64,000 nt of DNA. Source: Mycteria americana (taxonomy: Eukaryota > Chordata > Aves > Ciconiiformes > Ciconiidae). Position 1 is the first letter of the stretch. The number at the start of each line of letters is the position of its first letter. This document shows positions 27,477 to 41,000 of this stretch, one piece after another. The stretch lies in assembly GCF_035582795.1 (NCBI RefSeq), contig NC_134366.1, forward strand, positions 109,127,756-109,191,755. The letters run 5' to 3'. The notes beneath the pieces are model-generated. The model had not been told where the DNA came from and searched no databases. It saw only the letters and a list, made by a program, of their open reading frames with translations. The translations under genes and the position numbers were made by a program.

Positions 27477-27539
27477 GGGTCTAGTTCTAGGTCTGCGTCC
27501 AGGTCTGGGTTCAGGTCCAGGTCTGGGCCCAGCCCTTGG
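27477..27539. repeat. Minisatellite patch, CAGGTCTGG type, copy B
   Basis: Here the array is longer than at 26599, with additional degenerate units GGTCTAGTTCTAGGTCTGCG before the shared CCAGGTCTGGGTTCAGG part. Two near-identical patches so close together, with unrelated sequence between, suggest local duplication or gene conversion. Confidence 0.8.
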
Positions 27540-29525
27540 CAGCCCTGCCCGTCACCACCACAAACTCATCCTGGGGGCATTGCCAGGTATCAGGGGTCTG
27601 GCTGCAGCGTTTGCCCAGCAAGGGTGGGCCTAAAAAGCTATATCCTTCTGGTGCTAATGTAGCTTTCACAACCTGTAACCTTTAGGGCAAGGAATTGATG
27701 GCAACCTTTGATCAAATCTCATTAAGTATTTGTCATTAGGCACTTGTTCTCCTCGCCAGCAAGGCCTACTAGAGTAATGTTGTGAACAGCCTTTTATTAT
27801 TTCTGCTCCAAACTGGCTGTGCAATTTAGAGAGGAAAATGTCTGTTGTGTATTTCAATTTATTTCGAAGTGAAAAAAAAAATCAATTGCCACCAAAAATC
27901 AGAGAAAAGCAAGAAACCAGGAGCAAAAATGTCATCTGGAAAAGAAAAATGGCAAAAGCACAATTTGTGCATGAACTGCATAGCCTCACACAATATCAAA
28001 ATCTACCTCATTTCATGGTACATGTAATTGGTTCATAGGGGAAAAAAAAATTATACAAGTCACTGGTATTAGGGAAAGCAGTACAGAAATATTGTTCATA
28101 TTCATAAATGGAAATAGTATTCTATAAGCTAATAGACGAGCCTGGCTTTAAAATACCCTTAAATGTCAATTAAAAAAGAGTGCACTGTTTGTCCTGCTCA
28201 TTCTTGGTAATAATGTAGTTTTAAATGGTGTTTTTGTTTTGGGAAGGGAGGAGGAGATTGCTTTCCTGCAGAGGAGTAGACTTTATGCAATATTGGATAC
28301 AAGAGCTATATTTTGCCTTGTACCTCAGGGATATGTTCTTTGGAAAACATACTGTAACGTACCCAGAGGCATGACGCCCTGTGCAGCGCTGTGATACTTG
28401 TGTGGGCAAAAAGCCTTTCCACTCGGAGGGGTCCATTCAGGACGGATGGAGATTGATGGATTTCAAAACCGTCCAAGGCACAGCTCTTTGTCTTCTCAGA
28501 CCTTTGACGTGTGGAAAGAAGAATATGCAAGTATGACTAATGTTCACCCATTGCTGTGCAAAACCTGTTCCCACCGAGCCTTTGTTAGTGCTGTACCCAT
28601 GCGATGCTTAGACTCGATCCTTCAGTGACTGGAAAATCATAATGGGTTTCTAGGTATGTTTTGAATACCGATTAAAATACTGAGAATTTCACACCAATAA
28701 GTCTTTGAAAACAAACTCAAGAACATTTGCATGGTTTGATTTGTTTTTCTTAATGTCACCCCCCCACCCATTCATTTTTAGGTGCATTTCAGAGAAGCTG
28801 GAACTGCTGTGTGATTACTCATTACAACCAGGGAATCTGACAGCTTAATGGTGAGGCTGCAGCAGACCCCTGGCAGGGCAGTTGGCCATGAAAATGCAGT
28901 AGATACATTTGTATAACATGCAATAATTCATAGGTGCCAATATTAAGAATTCCTAGGAAATGGGTGATAATTGCAATTGCCTGAGCAAGACAGACAAAAA
29001 CTTTTGTAACTTAAACCAGTAGCAGTACTTATTTTGTTTGTTGTGTTTCTCCCCTTCCTTTGGAGGGCTATACTCTGCTTTATAATTATAGACTTAGCAT
29101 ATAAACCCTCCTCCATTTCATCCTTTTGGATACAACAAAATTTTAGCAATTCTCAGCTGAATTATCAGAAAATCTGATACCTCTCACGCAGAACAATAGT
29201 GGTCTCATGCTCAGCATCAGTTAAAAAGTATCGTGCTGATGCAATAAGCCTTGTTGGGACAGCACTGCTGCTCCTCGCTGTCATACAACACGAGCTTACA
29301 GATGTCCTGTGAAGCCTTGTCAAAGATGCCTTGACCGTAGGAGACAACTGCTGAATGAAAGGAAGGTGTCCAGCCACTAAACTTCTCCCAACACTTGTGG
29401 GACTTACGAGCAGTTTCATCTGGGCATAAAACAATACTATGTTCAGAAAGCGAGGACTTCACCGTTCTGCTGAACATTAGGAAAACCCACAAGTCCTACA
29501 TCTTCAGAGCAGGCTACATTACTTA

Positions 29526-29656
29526 ATCACAGAATTATAGAATCATTAAGGTTGGAAAAGACCTCTAAGATCATCTAGTCCAACCATCAACCCAACACCT
29601 CCATGCCTACTCAACCATGTCCCAAAGTGCCACATCTGCACATTTTTTGAACTCAA
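29526..29656 (-). mobile_element. CR1 LINE 3' end, minus strand
   Basis: On the plus strand the reversed CR1 end reads ATCACAGAATTATAGAATC, AGGTTGGAAAAGACCTC, AAGATCATCTAGTCCAACC, then CATCAACCCAACACC, CATGTCCCAAAGTGCCAC and ACATTTTTTGAAC. This is the same subfamily as the copy at 17066-18138. Only the last 130 bp are present; the tail repeats have decayed to two partial units. Confidence 0.93.
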
Positions 29657-32600
29657 AAACCTTTTTCAGTATGAGGTTATTTGAAAATTCACCAGCTGCA
29701 GAGGTATTTTCTGGGCTAAACAGTGGTCCTAGTAAAACTGATTTCAAAACATTTATTTTGGGATGAATGGGATGTTGGAATGTTGTATTTGGGGTTGACT
29801 GGGAACAGTTTGAGAATGGGGATGGACAGGGTGTTTTCCATTAAGGAATTTTGAGCCAAACAGTTTATTTTACTTTCGATTCAACTGCCCAACTAGAAAA
29901 TCAGTTACATTCCCTTATTCACAGCAAACCTCCCATGTGCTCCAGCCCACTTAAAGCAGCGTTTACGTACTCGGTTTCCTTGCCTTGTGCTGAAATAGCT
30001 TTGGTAACTGCTTACATAAAATCCAAAGGAATTAAATCCCTGAGCGGGCCTGGGGCCGATCTCACTTAAATCCCACTTAGACCGTACTTTGAGGAGGTGT
30101 GCGAGCCTTGCGCTACACAGGGGAGATGGGAACTGCCCCACAGCATCTTCTCCCAAGCAGAGGGTGCAGCATGGCCTCCGGGTCTGAGCGTAACACCCTC
30201 AGCTCCCGCTCTGAAGACGAAGGGAATAGAGCGATCTAGACATTTGTATTGCCATATCACTGCCTCCTGCTGAATTACCCCACTGACGATCCTCAGTTCC
30301 TCCCCTCTTCTCCCTGAGAACAGTACAGGCTTAAGCTAGTCCCAAAACTTTTAGATGGATACAATTAGTCAAGCTAAATCTGACTCGTAGTGATCTTCAA
30401 AGGAGGGTTTCCACCCTAACCTTTTTTCAAAATATATAAGGATTTAGCAGTCAGCTGAAAAAAATAATGAGCTGGACAAAGCTGGTCATTTAAACAGAGT
30501 GGTTACAGTGTCCACAGCATAGGCACTAGCAAACCCATGCCAAATAATGACTGCTTTACTTAAGCTTTTTAGCTCTGTTAATCCTTTCGATCTGAGTAAG
30601 GAGTGACATGTTGGAAAACTAAGCTGGAAAGCAAAGAGAAAGTGATGAAAAGGAACAACAGATTATGCCTGCACAGAGTGGAGGACACCAGGGCTAAAGA
30701 AATGCAAAAGACACCTAAGAACCTTAAAAGCATTAGTACAGTCACCAGGCATGGAGTGGTCACTACTCTGAGCATCTGGTTTGAGAAGTCCAGATAAAAG
30801 CATGTAACTTATATTTTAAAAGATGAGAAAGAACCAAACTTAGGTCTTGTCAGATGAAGACTGAAACCCAAGCAGGATAAATATGTCATTGGGGTAGACG
30901 CTATGGCATGGTGTTTATGATGAAATGGTTTTTAATCCCTTGCAGACTACGATCCTGTGCCATAGGCAGCAGTTGCATTTGTCAAAGCTTCCAAGTGCCG
31001 GTGACAGCTTTCCATCAAAGCCACCGGATCCCAAAGTCCTCTTTGTAAGTCACCTTCAAAAGCCGGCGTGGGCTGTAGTCGCCCACGGCTGAGCTCTAGT
31101 AGCTCTGCAAGAGCTGGGTGTTTCTCTTGAGGAGAAACCAAATTACAGAAGTATTTGTAAAGCATCTGTATTAAATAATGGAAAGCAGCTACTTTCTAAG
31201 TGATGGACAGCTATAGGGAATATCAGTATGCATCACACAAATTCTGGGAAGAATACAGACCTCCAGTGAAATATTACCATTGTGCTATTAAAATTGAAAA
31301 ATACTTTTTGTTTTACTTAGAGTTGCCAAATTTTTTGAAGTGAGCTCTTCGCTTCTGATTTTCATATCAGTTGTTCTCCAGCATACCCACCAAAAGGTGC
31401 TTTCATGTTTGTGATGAGGAAAACTCTCCGCTTTCAAAAATGTTACACCACTTGCTCTGATGCAGAAGTCAAATTGCTGGTGTAAATTCTCTGGATGCAA
31501 ACTAGCATATTCGAAAACAACAAAGAAATTGAGCTCAAATTTCCATTTTTTTTTTTAACATCCAGATTTTAGACCACTAAGACAAAACTGAAAAAAGATG
31601 AACATATTCCAAGTATTAAGGAAACGGGGTGCAGTAAAATAATAGCAATAAGCTTGTCACCAAGCTTGCAAAACTGCTATAGCAGGAGTATCCGTTATAT
31701 ACTTTTGCATAAGATGAACAGCCTTATAATGCTTTCACACAACCACGCTTCACTGAAACTAGGCCCTTTTATTTAATATAAAATCTGAGATAAAACTTGA
31801 ACCGTTATATGAAAACGTCTGTTGCATTCACCAGATCTTGGCACACTAGTGGATAGCCCCACAGTTATGGAGGGGAGCTCTGCAATGCAGAAGTGTCTCC
31901 GTTTCCCACTCCTGATCATCCGCAGAGTGCGAGGAGATTGGCATCTCCCAGCAGGAGAAAACACAGCCAGGGGCCTGAGAGCCCGGCCAGGTCAGAGGAA
32001 TCGTCTGATGGAAAATATGGAAGATAAAGTAGCTCCCACAACCAGCTTTACCCTACTTATCCTTTCTATTTAAAACCTGTGCTGAAGGGAGTTCAGGATC
32101 TGAGAGGGTTTAGTTTTGGGGAAGGTGTGGGCTGATGCGTAATTGAATCGTTTCTTGTTTGGAGCGGCAGTACAAAGCCAGGCTCCCGCACTGAGTTCCT
32201 AAAGTCTAACCCAAAAATGTCAAATCACCTTGAAGCGGAAAAATAATGTCTAAGAAGAACATAGATAGAACAATTCAGCTTGCCTGTAATTGCCTGTATT
32301 TCCTTTGCTTTCCTAGTGCAAGAATGCTGGATAAATCCAGTAAGGTTTAAAACTTAAGTAATTAATATTTTACCTACACATGCATATGGGGTCTTTTTAA
32401 TACACCCAGATGCTCTTTAGAAACACCGAAGTATTTCAGCAACTTTTTCAGCAGGAACTGAGAAACTGCAAAATCTTCTTGATGTTGAGATGAACGTTAG
32501 CTGATGAAATCTCTGTGATCAAAATTGGCATTACATTAGAAACCCACTCCTTTTTAAGCACATGAGGTAAGCCTACAGCTCTTGAGTGAACTAATTATTG

Positions 32601-33771
32601 CTCATTAACACTCTGCTTGTGGTAATAAGCTTGGTTAAGCCATTTCCAATTGCCCTGTGTACAATTTCATGAACGTGTCTGACTGCTAACAAGGACTAAC
32701 TTGGGAGCTTGACTCAGGCGCATACTTTCGTGGTGCTTCCTATGCACCTGTAATGGGAAAAAAAAAAGAAATTATTGCAACCCCAAGAAGATGGAGATGC
32801 TGAATACTGAGAAGTGTGCTGCCATGGCCCTAGCAGGAGGGTCCTAAAGGGAGATCGCACAAAAATGTCATTTCTGTGCAATACGCAGGTGGGATGCAGA
32901 GCTAATCAGTCCAGCCCAGCAAGCCTGGGCTCCCTCTGACACGCAGCCGAAAAGCTGTAAGCTGTCAGGGGGTAGAAGATAAGGAGACAAGCATCGCGGC
33001 GTTTTGCCAGCTGTATGGACGCCCCTGCACAGTGACCAACAGCTGCAGGGAAAGGCAGCAGATGTGCAGGGAGGAGTCCCTGCAGGAGATGCTTGGTTCC
33101 CAGTCCGGAGCGGTCCTATGCGAGCCGGCCATGCTGCCCTTCCCTCCTGGCTGATGGGCCAGCTGGTGGAGGGGAAGGATGGACTTCTCCAGGAGATGCC
33201 TCTCCTCGCCCCAAAGTGAAATGCCATCTGCTTAGGTCGTTTGCTAGGAAATGTTTTTAGGTGCATAGGAGGTGATCCTCTCCCCTTCTTCGCTGTGCAT
33301 TTCTGCAGGCTGTGGGCCAGGGGAGAGAGGACTGCTTGGTGCTCGCCAGGAATGTCTGTACTGACACCTCAAGCAGCTCATAGCTTGGGCAGATGTTGCT
33401 TGGTTACCCTCTGGGAATAATTTTCACAGCTTATGTTACAGTCACAAGGGTAAGAGATTTTGAATACATATATAAATAAGAGCTGAGATTGCAGAGAACA
33501 AGTTGGTAAATTTTGAGACAAACAAATGCGTATAAAACTGAGTACCAGCCAGCCTGAATAAGTCCTGACTGCAGTATCCGAAGAAACACTTGTAACTTGT
33601 TTAGTGAAATCTTCCACAGTTGCAGGGCCTGATGGCACAGGTTGGGTCTGACAATACAGCTGAGCTGATCGAAGCCAGCCACGACTGGAAGCTGTGAAGG
33701 GAAACCACATTAGCAGGTTTAGACCCTCAAAAGATGTCGAAGTACCAAAGTCCCTTTGCAAATACCAGCAG

Positions 33772-33793
33772 AAGGTACCTATTTAGGTACCTT
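33772..33793. repeat. 10-bp palindrome around GGTACC
   Basis: AAGGTACCTA and TAGGTACCTT form a perfect 10-bp inverted repeat separated by TT. The flanks ACCAAAG (about 33754) and CTTTGGT (about 33791) could extend an alternative pairing. No gene context. Confidence 0.75.
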
Positions 33794-36169
33794 TGGTGAG
33801 CACGAGTTTGCATGCTTCCCCTTCTTGCAGCACTCGGTAATCTAGGCAGATCCCACCAAGCACAAGTAAACCATATATTTAATGTCGTATCGGGGATGTC
33901 GGGAAGGAGAAAGGCTGCCTTCCCTCTCAAACCGGGGGCTGGGTTGTGTCCTGCTTACCCTGCTGAGCCCGCAACTGCTCAACTGCCCCCGCAGACATCC
34001 ATGCGTGAAATACATTACCCCCACAGCCCCGGCTCAGGACAGGGGCATAGGGAAGCCAAGGAGCTTCCAAAAAGCCATAAGTTCATCAAGAAGAGGTTTC
34101 CTTCAGGGCAGGAGACAGTGGTGATCCTCCTCCCATGGAGCGAGGGGCTCCTTCACAGCCACCGCCTGCCTCCTGTGCCACCAGCACATCAGTATTTCAC
34201 ATGAATCCTCTGGAAGCACAATGAAATGGTTATTTCTAAAATCACAAGCCATGTTAAAGCATTATCCTGCCAAAAGAAGGGCAGTAAACCCACTTCTCTT
34301 CGCAGCAGGTCTGCATGGCTTCTGAAGGTGGGTCAGAGCTGCAGCAGGAGCTTGCCCAAGCCAAGCCTGGAGGATCAAGCACCGACAAAAAGTCCTTCTC
34401 GTTTTGCATTTCGATATTTCATAATTGTATGTCTTCAGTGCAGCTATCACCTGCCCCTCAAACTCCAACTCCAAAATATCGGCCCGTGTCACTAACAGTT
34501 TTTACATTGATTGGCAAAGTAATGTCAGCTTAAGTTTAAGTAAGCATTGGTAATGTATATGCCCTTGGTTTCGTTTGCAAAGGCTGTATCAAATCCAGCT
34601 AAAACAGGAAGCTAACTTGATGACCTCAAAAAAATCTACTATTGTGGTTTTATCTACCCTTCCTAATAGTCCTTATCTCCATGTTTGTTACGCCTCATCG
34701 TTGTCTAAGAAGAACACAGTCACCTATCATTTGTTGATCAGATCAGTCATTTGGGATCAGTCATTACTGCTGACATTAATGTTGTCACTATTTGAAAGAT
34801 ACATTTTTTTTAAAATGCTTTGGTCTTTGGGGCATCTTTAACCTGTTGCAGTCAATTTGATACATGAAGATGATGGGAAAACTTCGCTTTAAAGAATTTG
34901 GGTGCTATTGTCATATTGCTATTTGTATTCAAATTGGTCATTCAAGTACCGATCAACAGAGTCTCTGAAAAGGTCAGAGGGAGGTCTGGTAGACTAAAAT
35001 CAATCATTTCCACGGTGCTACCCTGCTGAATTAATCAATTAGAAGTGTTTTCAAGGATCTTTTGTGCCACTTCCAACACTTGTGCATTGCTAGACTATAT
35101 ATTCAAAGAGTCATGCTGCATAAATTAGCTTTTGTGGAGCATGTGCCTTTCTTTTATTCTTAAAAAAAGACTATTTAGTTGGTTGCAGGAAATCATTCTT
35201 GTCCGATGAGTGCTTCCTTGAGCAAATGGTCAAAGATATGTCTATATGAAGGCACTAGGCAAAGAAAATCCATACGAACAGAATTACAGATTATATTTTA
35301 ACATACAAAGAAGATTTGAAAAACAAAAGAAAGTGAGGAATGTGAGATCACTTGAAGCTGATTCTTCAGCTAATTGTGTTGCATGCCTAAGAAAAGGGAA
35401 TGTTGCGCTCTCTCTCTGCATCTTTATGTGACATGGTGTCCTGCACCGTACATCAGAAGCTACACAGTTCTTCTCTCTCATGTGCACGTTGAATTGAGCC
35501 CTGTAAAAGTATTAGTAAAGCATTATCTGTTCTGGAACTATGACTGGAGGTCATAATCTTATTTTTCTGGCACGGAGAAATATGTGCACTACTTTTGTAC
35601 TATGACACAATTATTTTGGTATTGCTTTAATTAGCAACCATAATTGCCAATTAAAACGAAAACAAGGTACTTTGTGTCTCAGGTATTTTCATTAAACGTA
35701 ATTTACTTCAAAAAAAACCCCAAACAGTGGCAACAACAGACTTCATGTATCTTCTAAGCTTAAGTTTTCTTCCAGCACGGGCTCAGTGTGTACGTATGAC
35801 AGTAACGTGAGCGAGGTGGGCGTGCTGGCAGCAGGGCTGCGTGTGCCGGGGCTGGCAGGGTGCTCCGGCGGGTGCACCCATGGGAGCGGGGACTCTGGGA
35901 GGGTGCTGTACCCCCCACAGGAGAGGAATGGGAGAGCTGCCTTTCTGCACAGCCCCAAAGAGCCCCTCTCCTGAAATTGCTCTCTGCTCTGTAAAATAGC
36001 CCATCCTGCAGCCGTGGAAGGCTTTTGCTCTGATTTTCCTTCTTTTGTGAGTTTTTCTCTTGCTGTTGTTGAAAAGCAGAAGGTTAAAACCCTGTTGCTG
36101 TGGTGGCAGATGGCATTTGGGGGGCATTTATTCCTTGAAGGCAAAAATGTGTGTCCAACTTATGGTTTC

Positions 36170-36407
36170 ATTTGCATGGTAACCTTACAATGTGGCCGGA
36201 GCAGAGATGCTGAGTTGATTATGCCAGCCTCCTCTAATCAAGCTCTTTATAGAAACAAAGTGCCAAAAATGATGGGCAATTTTTTTTTCTCCATTACTTC
36301 ATGAGGATTGTTCAGTCACATAGAAACAAAGTAGTCTGAGCAGAAATATTCAGGTTGGTATTGCAAATATCCAATTGGAGGCAAGATAAGGCTCAATAAA
36401 TGCAAAT
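36170..36407. promoter_or_regulatory. Possible enhancer: octamer and SOX-like motif cluster
   Basis: Within 240 bases there are two octamer motifs in opposite orientation, ATTTGCAT at 36170-36177 and ATGCAAAT at 36400-36407. Two copies of ATAGAAACAAAGT-like sequence carry AACAAAG (SOX/TCF-like) at 36254-36260 and 36325-36331. GGTAACC, TAATCA and CCAATTGG elements lie between. The region is single-copy by eye. Motif density of this kind is seen in developmental enhancers, but short motifs occur by chance and I cannot test conservation. Confidence 0.3.
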
Positions 36408-38044
36408 GAATTGCATGCACGATAAATCTATATGTGCTGCTAAATCCACTTGCATTACTAACACAATATAGAGCAAGTCCAGTGGTCACAGCTCTTTGGT
36501 GGCACATTTTTTATACAGCAAACACTTAATCAGGGGATTGAGTGGTCCATGCCCCCTGCCGTGTGAGATAAACCTGCCTCCTTTTCCTTCCAGACCCTGG
36601 GGGTCCCACCAGAGGCTGTGACTGCTTATTTTCCCCAGGAAGGGCAAATGCCTGCAGCCTCTCCTGCCCTCCCTGCAGCCATGCAACCCCCTACACAGGG
36701 CCCAAGCCTCCTCTCCCAGGTGCTGGGAGCGAGCACCACCGATGGACTTGCAATCAGCTCATTAAAGATGCAGCACAAAGTCCTAAAATCTCCCAAGGGA
36801 AAGTTTCCCTCTAGATCTGAAGAGAAGAGGGTACTCTGGAGGCTGGGGCTTTCAGCGAGGTACGTCTGATACTCAGCTGCCTCCAAATTATACAAAATTC
36901 GGTACAATTTGTCAGGCATTTATGTCCTTTAAAGTGAAACAACCCAAAACAAACAAACCAGCCTGTAAAGCTGAGGAAGAGCGGTGTCATTCTCCTGTCC
37001 TTGGTTTAGATGAGACCATAAAAGGACTAAGGACTAAAACATCCTGCTCTGTCTGCTGAAGGTTAAGCTTGCTGTGACCTCCCCAGTAACGATCACAGTC
37101 GTCCTCTTTGAGGGAGTCTGTGCATCCAGCCCACTGACAGGAGAACCAGACCTTCGCTCAGACAAAGTCCTGTCTGCAGTCTGTTATTGCCAAGGTCTCT
37201 GCATTCCGTTGGGTGTATCTCCTGTGCAGCCACATGAAATAGCAAATTAAAAGGAAACAACCCCCCTCTCAAAACTTACATAGACTCTCCTTTCAGCTGT
37301 AGGTCTCTTAAGAGAGATCACCAAAGTTTGGCTCCTACAGAGAGCACTTTCATTACAGGCTCACCCCCTGCTGGGCTCAAAACACGTGCCCACCTCCTCA
37401 CAGGTGGCGTGTCCTCCTGCCCGCTAATTCAAAGGGACGAGTTTGTCCCTGTGACACTCTTCCCGAGATGTTATGTTGGGTCTAGAGAAAGAGGTTTGAG
37501 GGAAAACGAGAGGACAAGCCATCAGCAGCCTTTCCAACAACGAGCCTCCGAGCTACTCTGCCCCGGCAGACCGACTTCAGCTCCCCCCACCCAAGTTTCC
37601 TGATTCTGCGGAGAGAAAAGTCCTGCCGTATTCTCAATGCCTTCATATTTGCTTGCTACAAGAAAGGCAGCTGACCATCATCACAAAAGGATTTCCTCAT
37701 AGTATTTATTCAGCGTTTCTGTACCACACATCCTAATGTGACTGCTTTCTGCTCCTAAGCATTATGTGGCTTAATTTAGGTGGAAAAATTAGCACAGTTA
37801 TCAACTGAAGCCGAAAAAGCCATGCTGAGATGCTGCCGCTCATAAAATTAAAATGCAAGATAAGATAAATGAATACATTTTTATTCAGATAATGCGGCAG
37901 CCTGTAAGGAAGGCATTTCTCATCTGGTGTGAGATGTTTTTCTGAGAGCTGTGATTTTTACAAGACAACAGCTCCCCGCCGGAGCAGAAGCACGGCTCTG
38001 CTGGTAGCTGCAGCGCGGATGCTCTGTGCCGGCCCCGTACCCGT

Positions 38045-38064
38045 GCAGGCAGGCAGGCAGGCAG
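38045..38064. repeat. (GCAG)5 microsatellite
   Basis: Five perfect tetranucleotide units GCAG. Likely length-polymorphic. Confidence 0.9.
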
Positions 38065-41000
38065 CTACTCACCGCCCAGGGACTGCTCGTGTCCGGGCAA
38101 TACCCACTTTCAGAAGGCAGAAAAGGAGAAAAAGCATGAGGGAAGCAAAGCAGATTGCTTGGAGCAGTGAACAGCACTGGGTACCGGGGAAGGGTCACTG
38201 TTCTCCTGGTAGCACTGGCCCGATCCTGCACAGGGAAGAGCTTTCTGCAAAGGTGGAAAGTAAGTGCACCGAGGTATGCAGCTGGAGGGTTATTTGCACT
38301 GCTTAGTGCTCCTCCACATTTGTTCAATTTGTGCCTCCTTATTCCTGTGGTCAAGCTTTGGCATGATCTGGAGGAAGCTGACTTTGGTCTCATTACCTTC
38401 AGTTCCTGATTTCATGCTAATTAGCCACAGTTTTTAGGCGAGTTTTAAATGGTCTAAACACCTCCTTTTCCTGCCTGTTTTTTGCTATTAACTTACTACT
38501 GTTGTTCCTTTGTTAAATATCCAGAGATGCTTTAAATAGAGATGTTGACAGGAATTAATTCTTTAGCTTGTTTGAGTGATGCTAAGTACCCGTGACACTC
38601 ATTAACACCCAGCTACATTTCCCTTTACAGACGGGGCTGCTGGCACCATCCCACACTGTCTGCAGGCACCTATAGCTATCATCTAGAAGCACTGAAAGTA
38701 TTTTGTACATGTTACTAATTAAAGCCCAGAGCTACAAGAGGACTTAGGTGTGGCCAGCATCCCTGACAATGGTAAACGTTGAATAATAAAGTGACACAGC
38801 TGCTTTGTGCTGTGCCAAACCACACGCTGGTGCATATGTTAGGAGTACCACGAGCACACCCAGGACACCCAGCTGCTCAGGGGAATTTTTTTGTAGGTTA
38901 AGTTTTCCTGACTGAGTTCCATTAAAGAGCTCATGGTGGGAGTAGATGAGTGCTGGTGTCAACAGCAGGGTGGATGGGACCACCACAAAGCCCATATAAA
39001 TGGCTTTATCCTGCGAAGGAGCCTCCTCCTGCTGCCTGGGGACACTGGGCTGCTGCACTGAGAATGGTCTCAGGTCTGAGAGGTGCTGAGAGGTGCCGAG
39101 ATATTTGGTACCCCCTCTGGGATTCAGTAGTGAACCTTCGGGGCTGTGTGCTTACTGGTGAAAATTTTTATGCTTATGACCTTTGAGGAGCTTTGGCTAG
39201 TTTGGGTCTCCATGCCGCCGGTGAACTGAGGTGGCCAGGTTCCACCAAAGTTGCACTGTGGGTGCAAACATGCTTTGTTCTTTTTTTGTTTGGGTTCGGA
39301 GTTGGGGTTTTTTTTAGCCTGTCCATTATGCACAAGCACACAGGACCACACAGAAAACAGGTGAAATTCTGGTTGCACAACGCTTTCTGAGTTCTTTGTG
39401 ATAGGTTTCCACTGTGCTTCACTCACTGCCTTTTTATGTGTCTAAACTTATGTTTGCAACAACTCTTGTAATTCTGGAAAATATTGTCCTTCCTTTTCGT
39501 TCCCTCTGCAACTTCATTAGCATTGCAACAATAGGCATGAGGGATGCAGGACTGGTAAAATTAACTTTGGAGCCTCTTTCTCTTTGGAGGATGATATAAA
39601 GATAGTGTAACTGGTAACCTGTGTTTTTCTAGTGACCTACTACAAGTAGATTAGTTATTGCTAAAAGACATTTTTAAGGTGTCAAGAGTAAGACCAAAGG
39701 TTTCTTTTGGATTGGAAGGCATCCTGCTGGAATATCATTTATATGTGAGTGGTTTTCCTTGCTAACTGCTGACATTTAATATTTAGCAATAGGAATACTT
39801 AGCGAGGAGAACCTGGAAAAGCTATGAAGCTGCAGTAGGTTACTGGAGTCTGTAGGAGGGCCAGATATGAAGTACTAACTTTGTCATTTTGTCTAATTAT
39901 GTAAAATGTATAATGGAGGGGTCAGGAATATAACCCAGTTCTTCTGAATTTCAGCATCTTCTAAGTCTGTTCTCTCACTGCGAGGTAGTTGCTCTGTCTG
40001 AAATAAGACTCCTCACAGGAGATATGGACACACAGTGACTCACCGGTTTCCACATTAAAACTGTTCATGACTAGCGATGATGCTAGTCAATAGGTTCAAA
40101 AACCTCTGAGGTTAGTGAGAGAAAGTAACAAATTAATAGTTGCAGGGAAAGACCGAAGGGGACCTTCTCTGGTTCAACCTACAGATATAACTGAAAATGC
40201 AAAGACATGCTTTTGGCACAGAAGCTCTTCTTCAGGTTGGAAGCAGCAGACTTGAACTCCAAGTCACGTGTACTGGGAGTTAAGTAGCAGCTGCAGAAAA
40301 CTGCAGAGTTTATCCTAACAATGCTAATCATTTAGATATCTCAAGAGAAGAGGGTGGCTTGTAACTGTGGAGTAATGGGGAGTGCTAGACAGAAAAAGGG
40401 TGATGAAGTCATTAGCCCCCGTCATGCAGACACCAAGAGAGAGGTAGATATCACATTAAGGCATTGGCTGGGATAAGACATGGGAGAATTATTATGTGCC
40501 ATGAAATCAATTCCTCTGTTGCATTTATTATTTTTTAATATTAGTAGAGTTATGAATTTTAGTTCCCAGTCTAGTCTTCAGAAATACTTTGTGGGCCTAC
40601 CTTAGTTTTTTAGGTTTAGGGTATGTCATGACATGCAGCAAGAAAGTCCCTGCAGGATGAAAGCAGAACTCAAATGCAGAGAGTGATGATATTGCAGTGT
40701 TGGAAAGAAAAACACACCACCTTCCTTCTGTGCCCTGGGCAGACACAAGGCCTTTGGGACACTTCTCTATTTTAGGTGATGTGGTGGGCACTCACGAGAG
40801 AGGAACTGATAGTGCTAACACCCAGCAACCTGGTTTCAAGAACAAGCCAGCCCACAAAGCAAGAATAGTTCCTGCTATGGCTGCATCTTAAACCTCAGCC
40901 TCAAATGTCCTCAACCCCAAAACTGTCAGAAGTGGATCATTAAAACCAAGTTGTCCTCTCCAAACTTGAAGAGGCCACTGCATGTCACTGTCTGAGAGCC

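Larger units (their letters stand above)
24001..29525. other. Non-coding stretch downstream of the CpG island
   Basis: The first 260 bases stay GC-rich, then the sequence returns to AT-rich. If the island drives plus-strand transcription this would be the start of a long first intron; that is inference. A short A/AT run lies at about 26033-26051. Two related minisatellite patches are listed at 26599 and 27477. An open frame at 29217-29492 on the minus strand is discussed under findings. No gene recognised. Confidence 0.55.

Noticed and set aside
40143..40195. CR1-like words (AAGGGGACCTT, TCTGGTTCAACC)
   Set aside because: Too short and diverged; the neighbouring CR1 signatures are missing.
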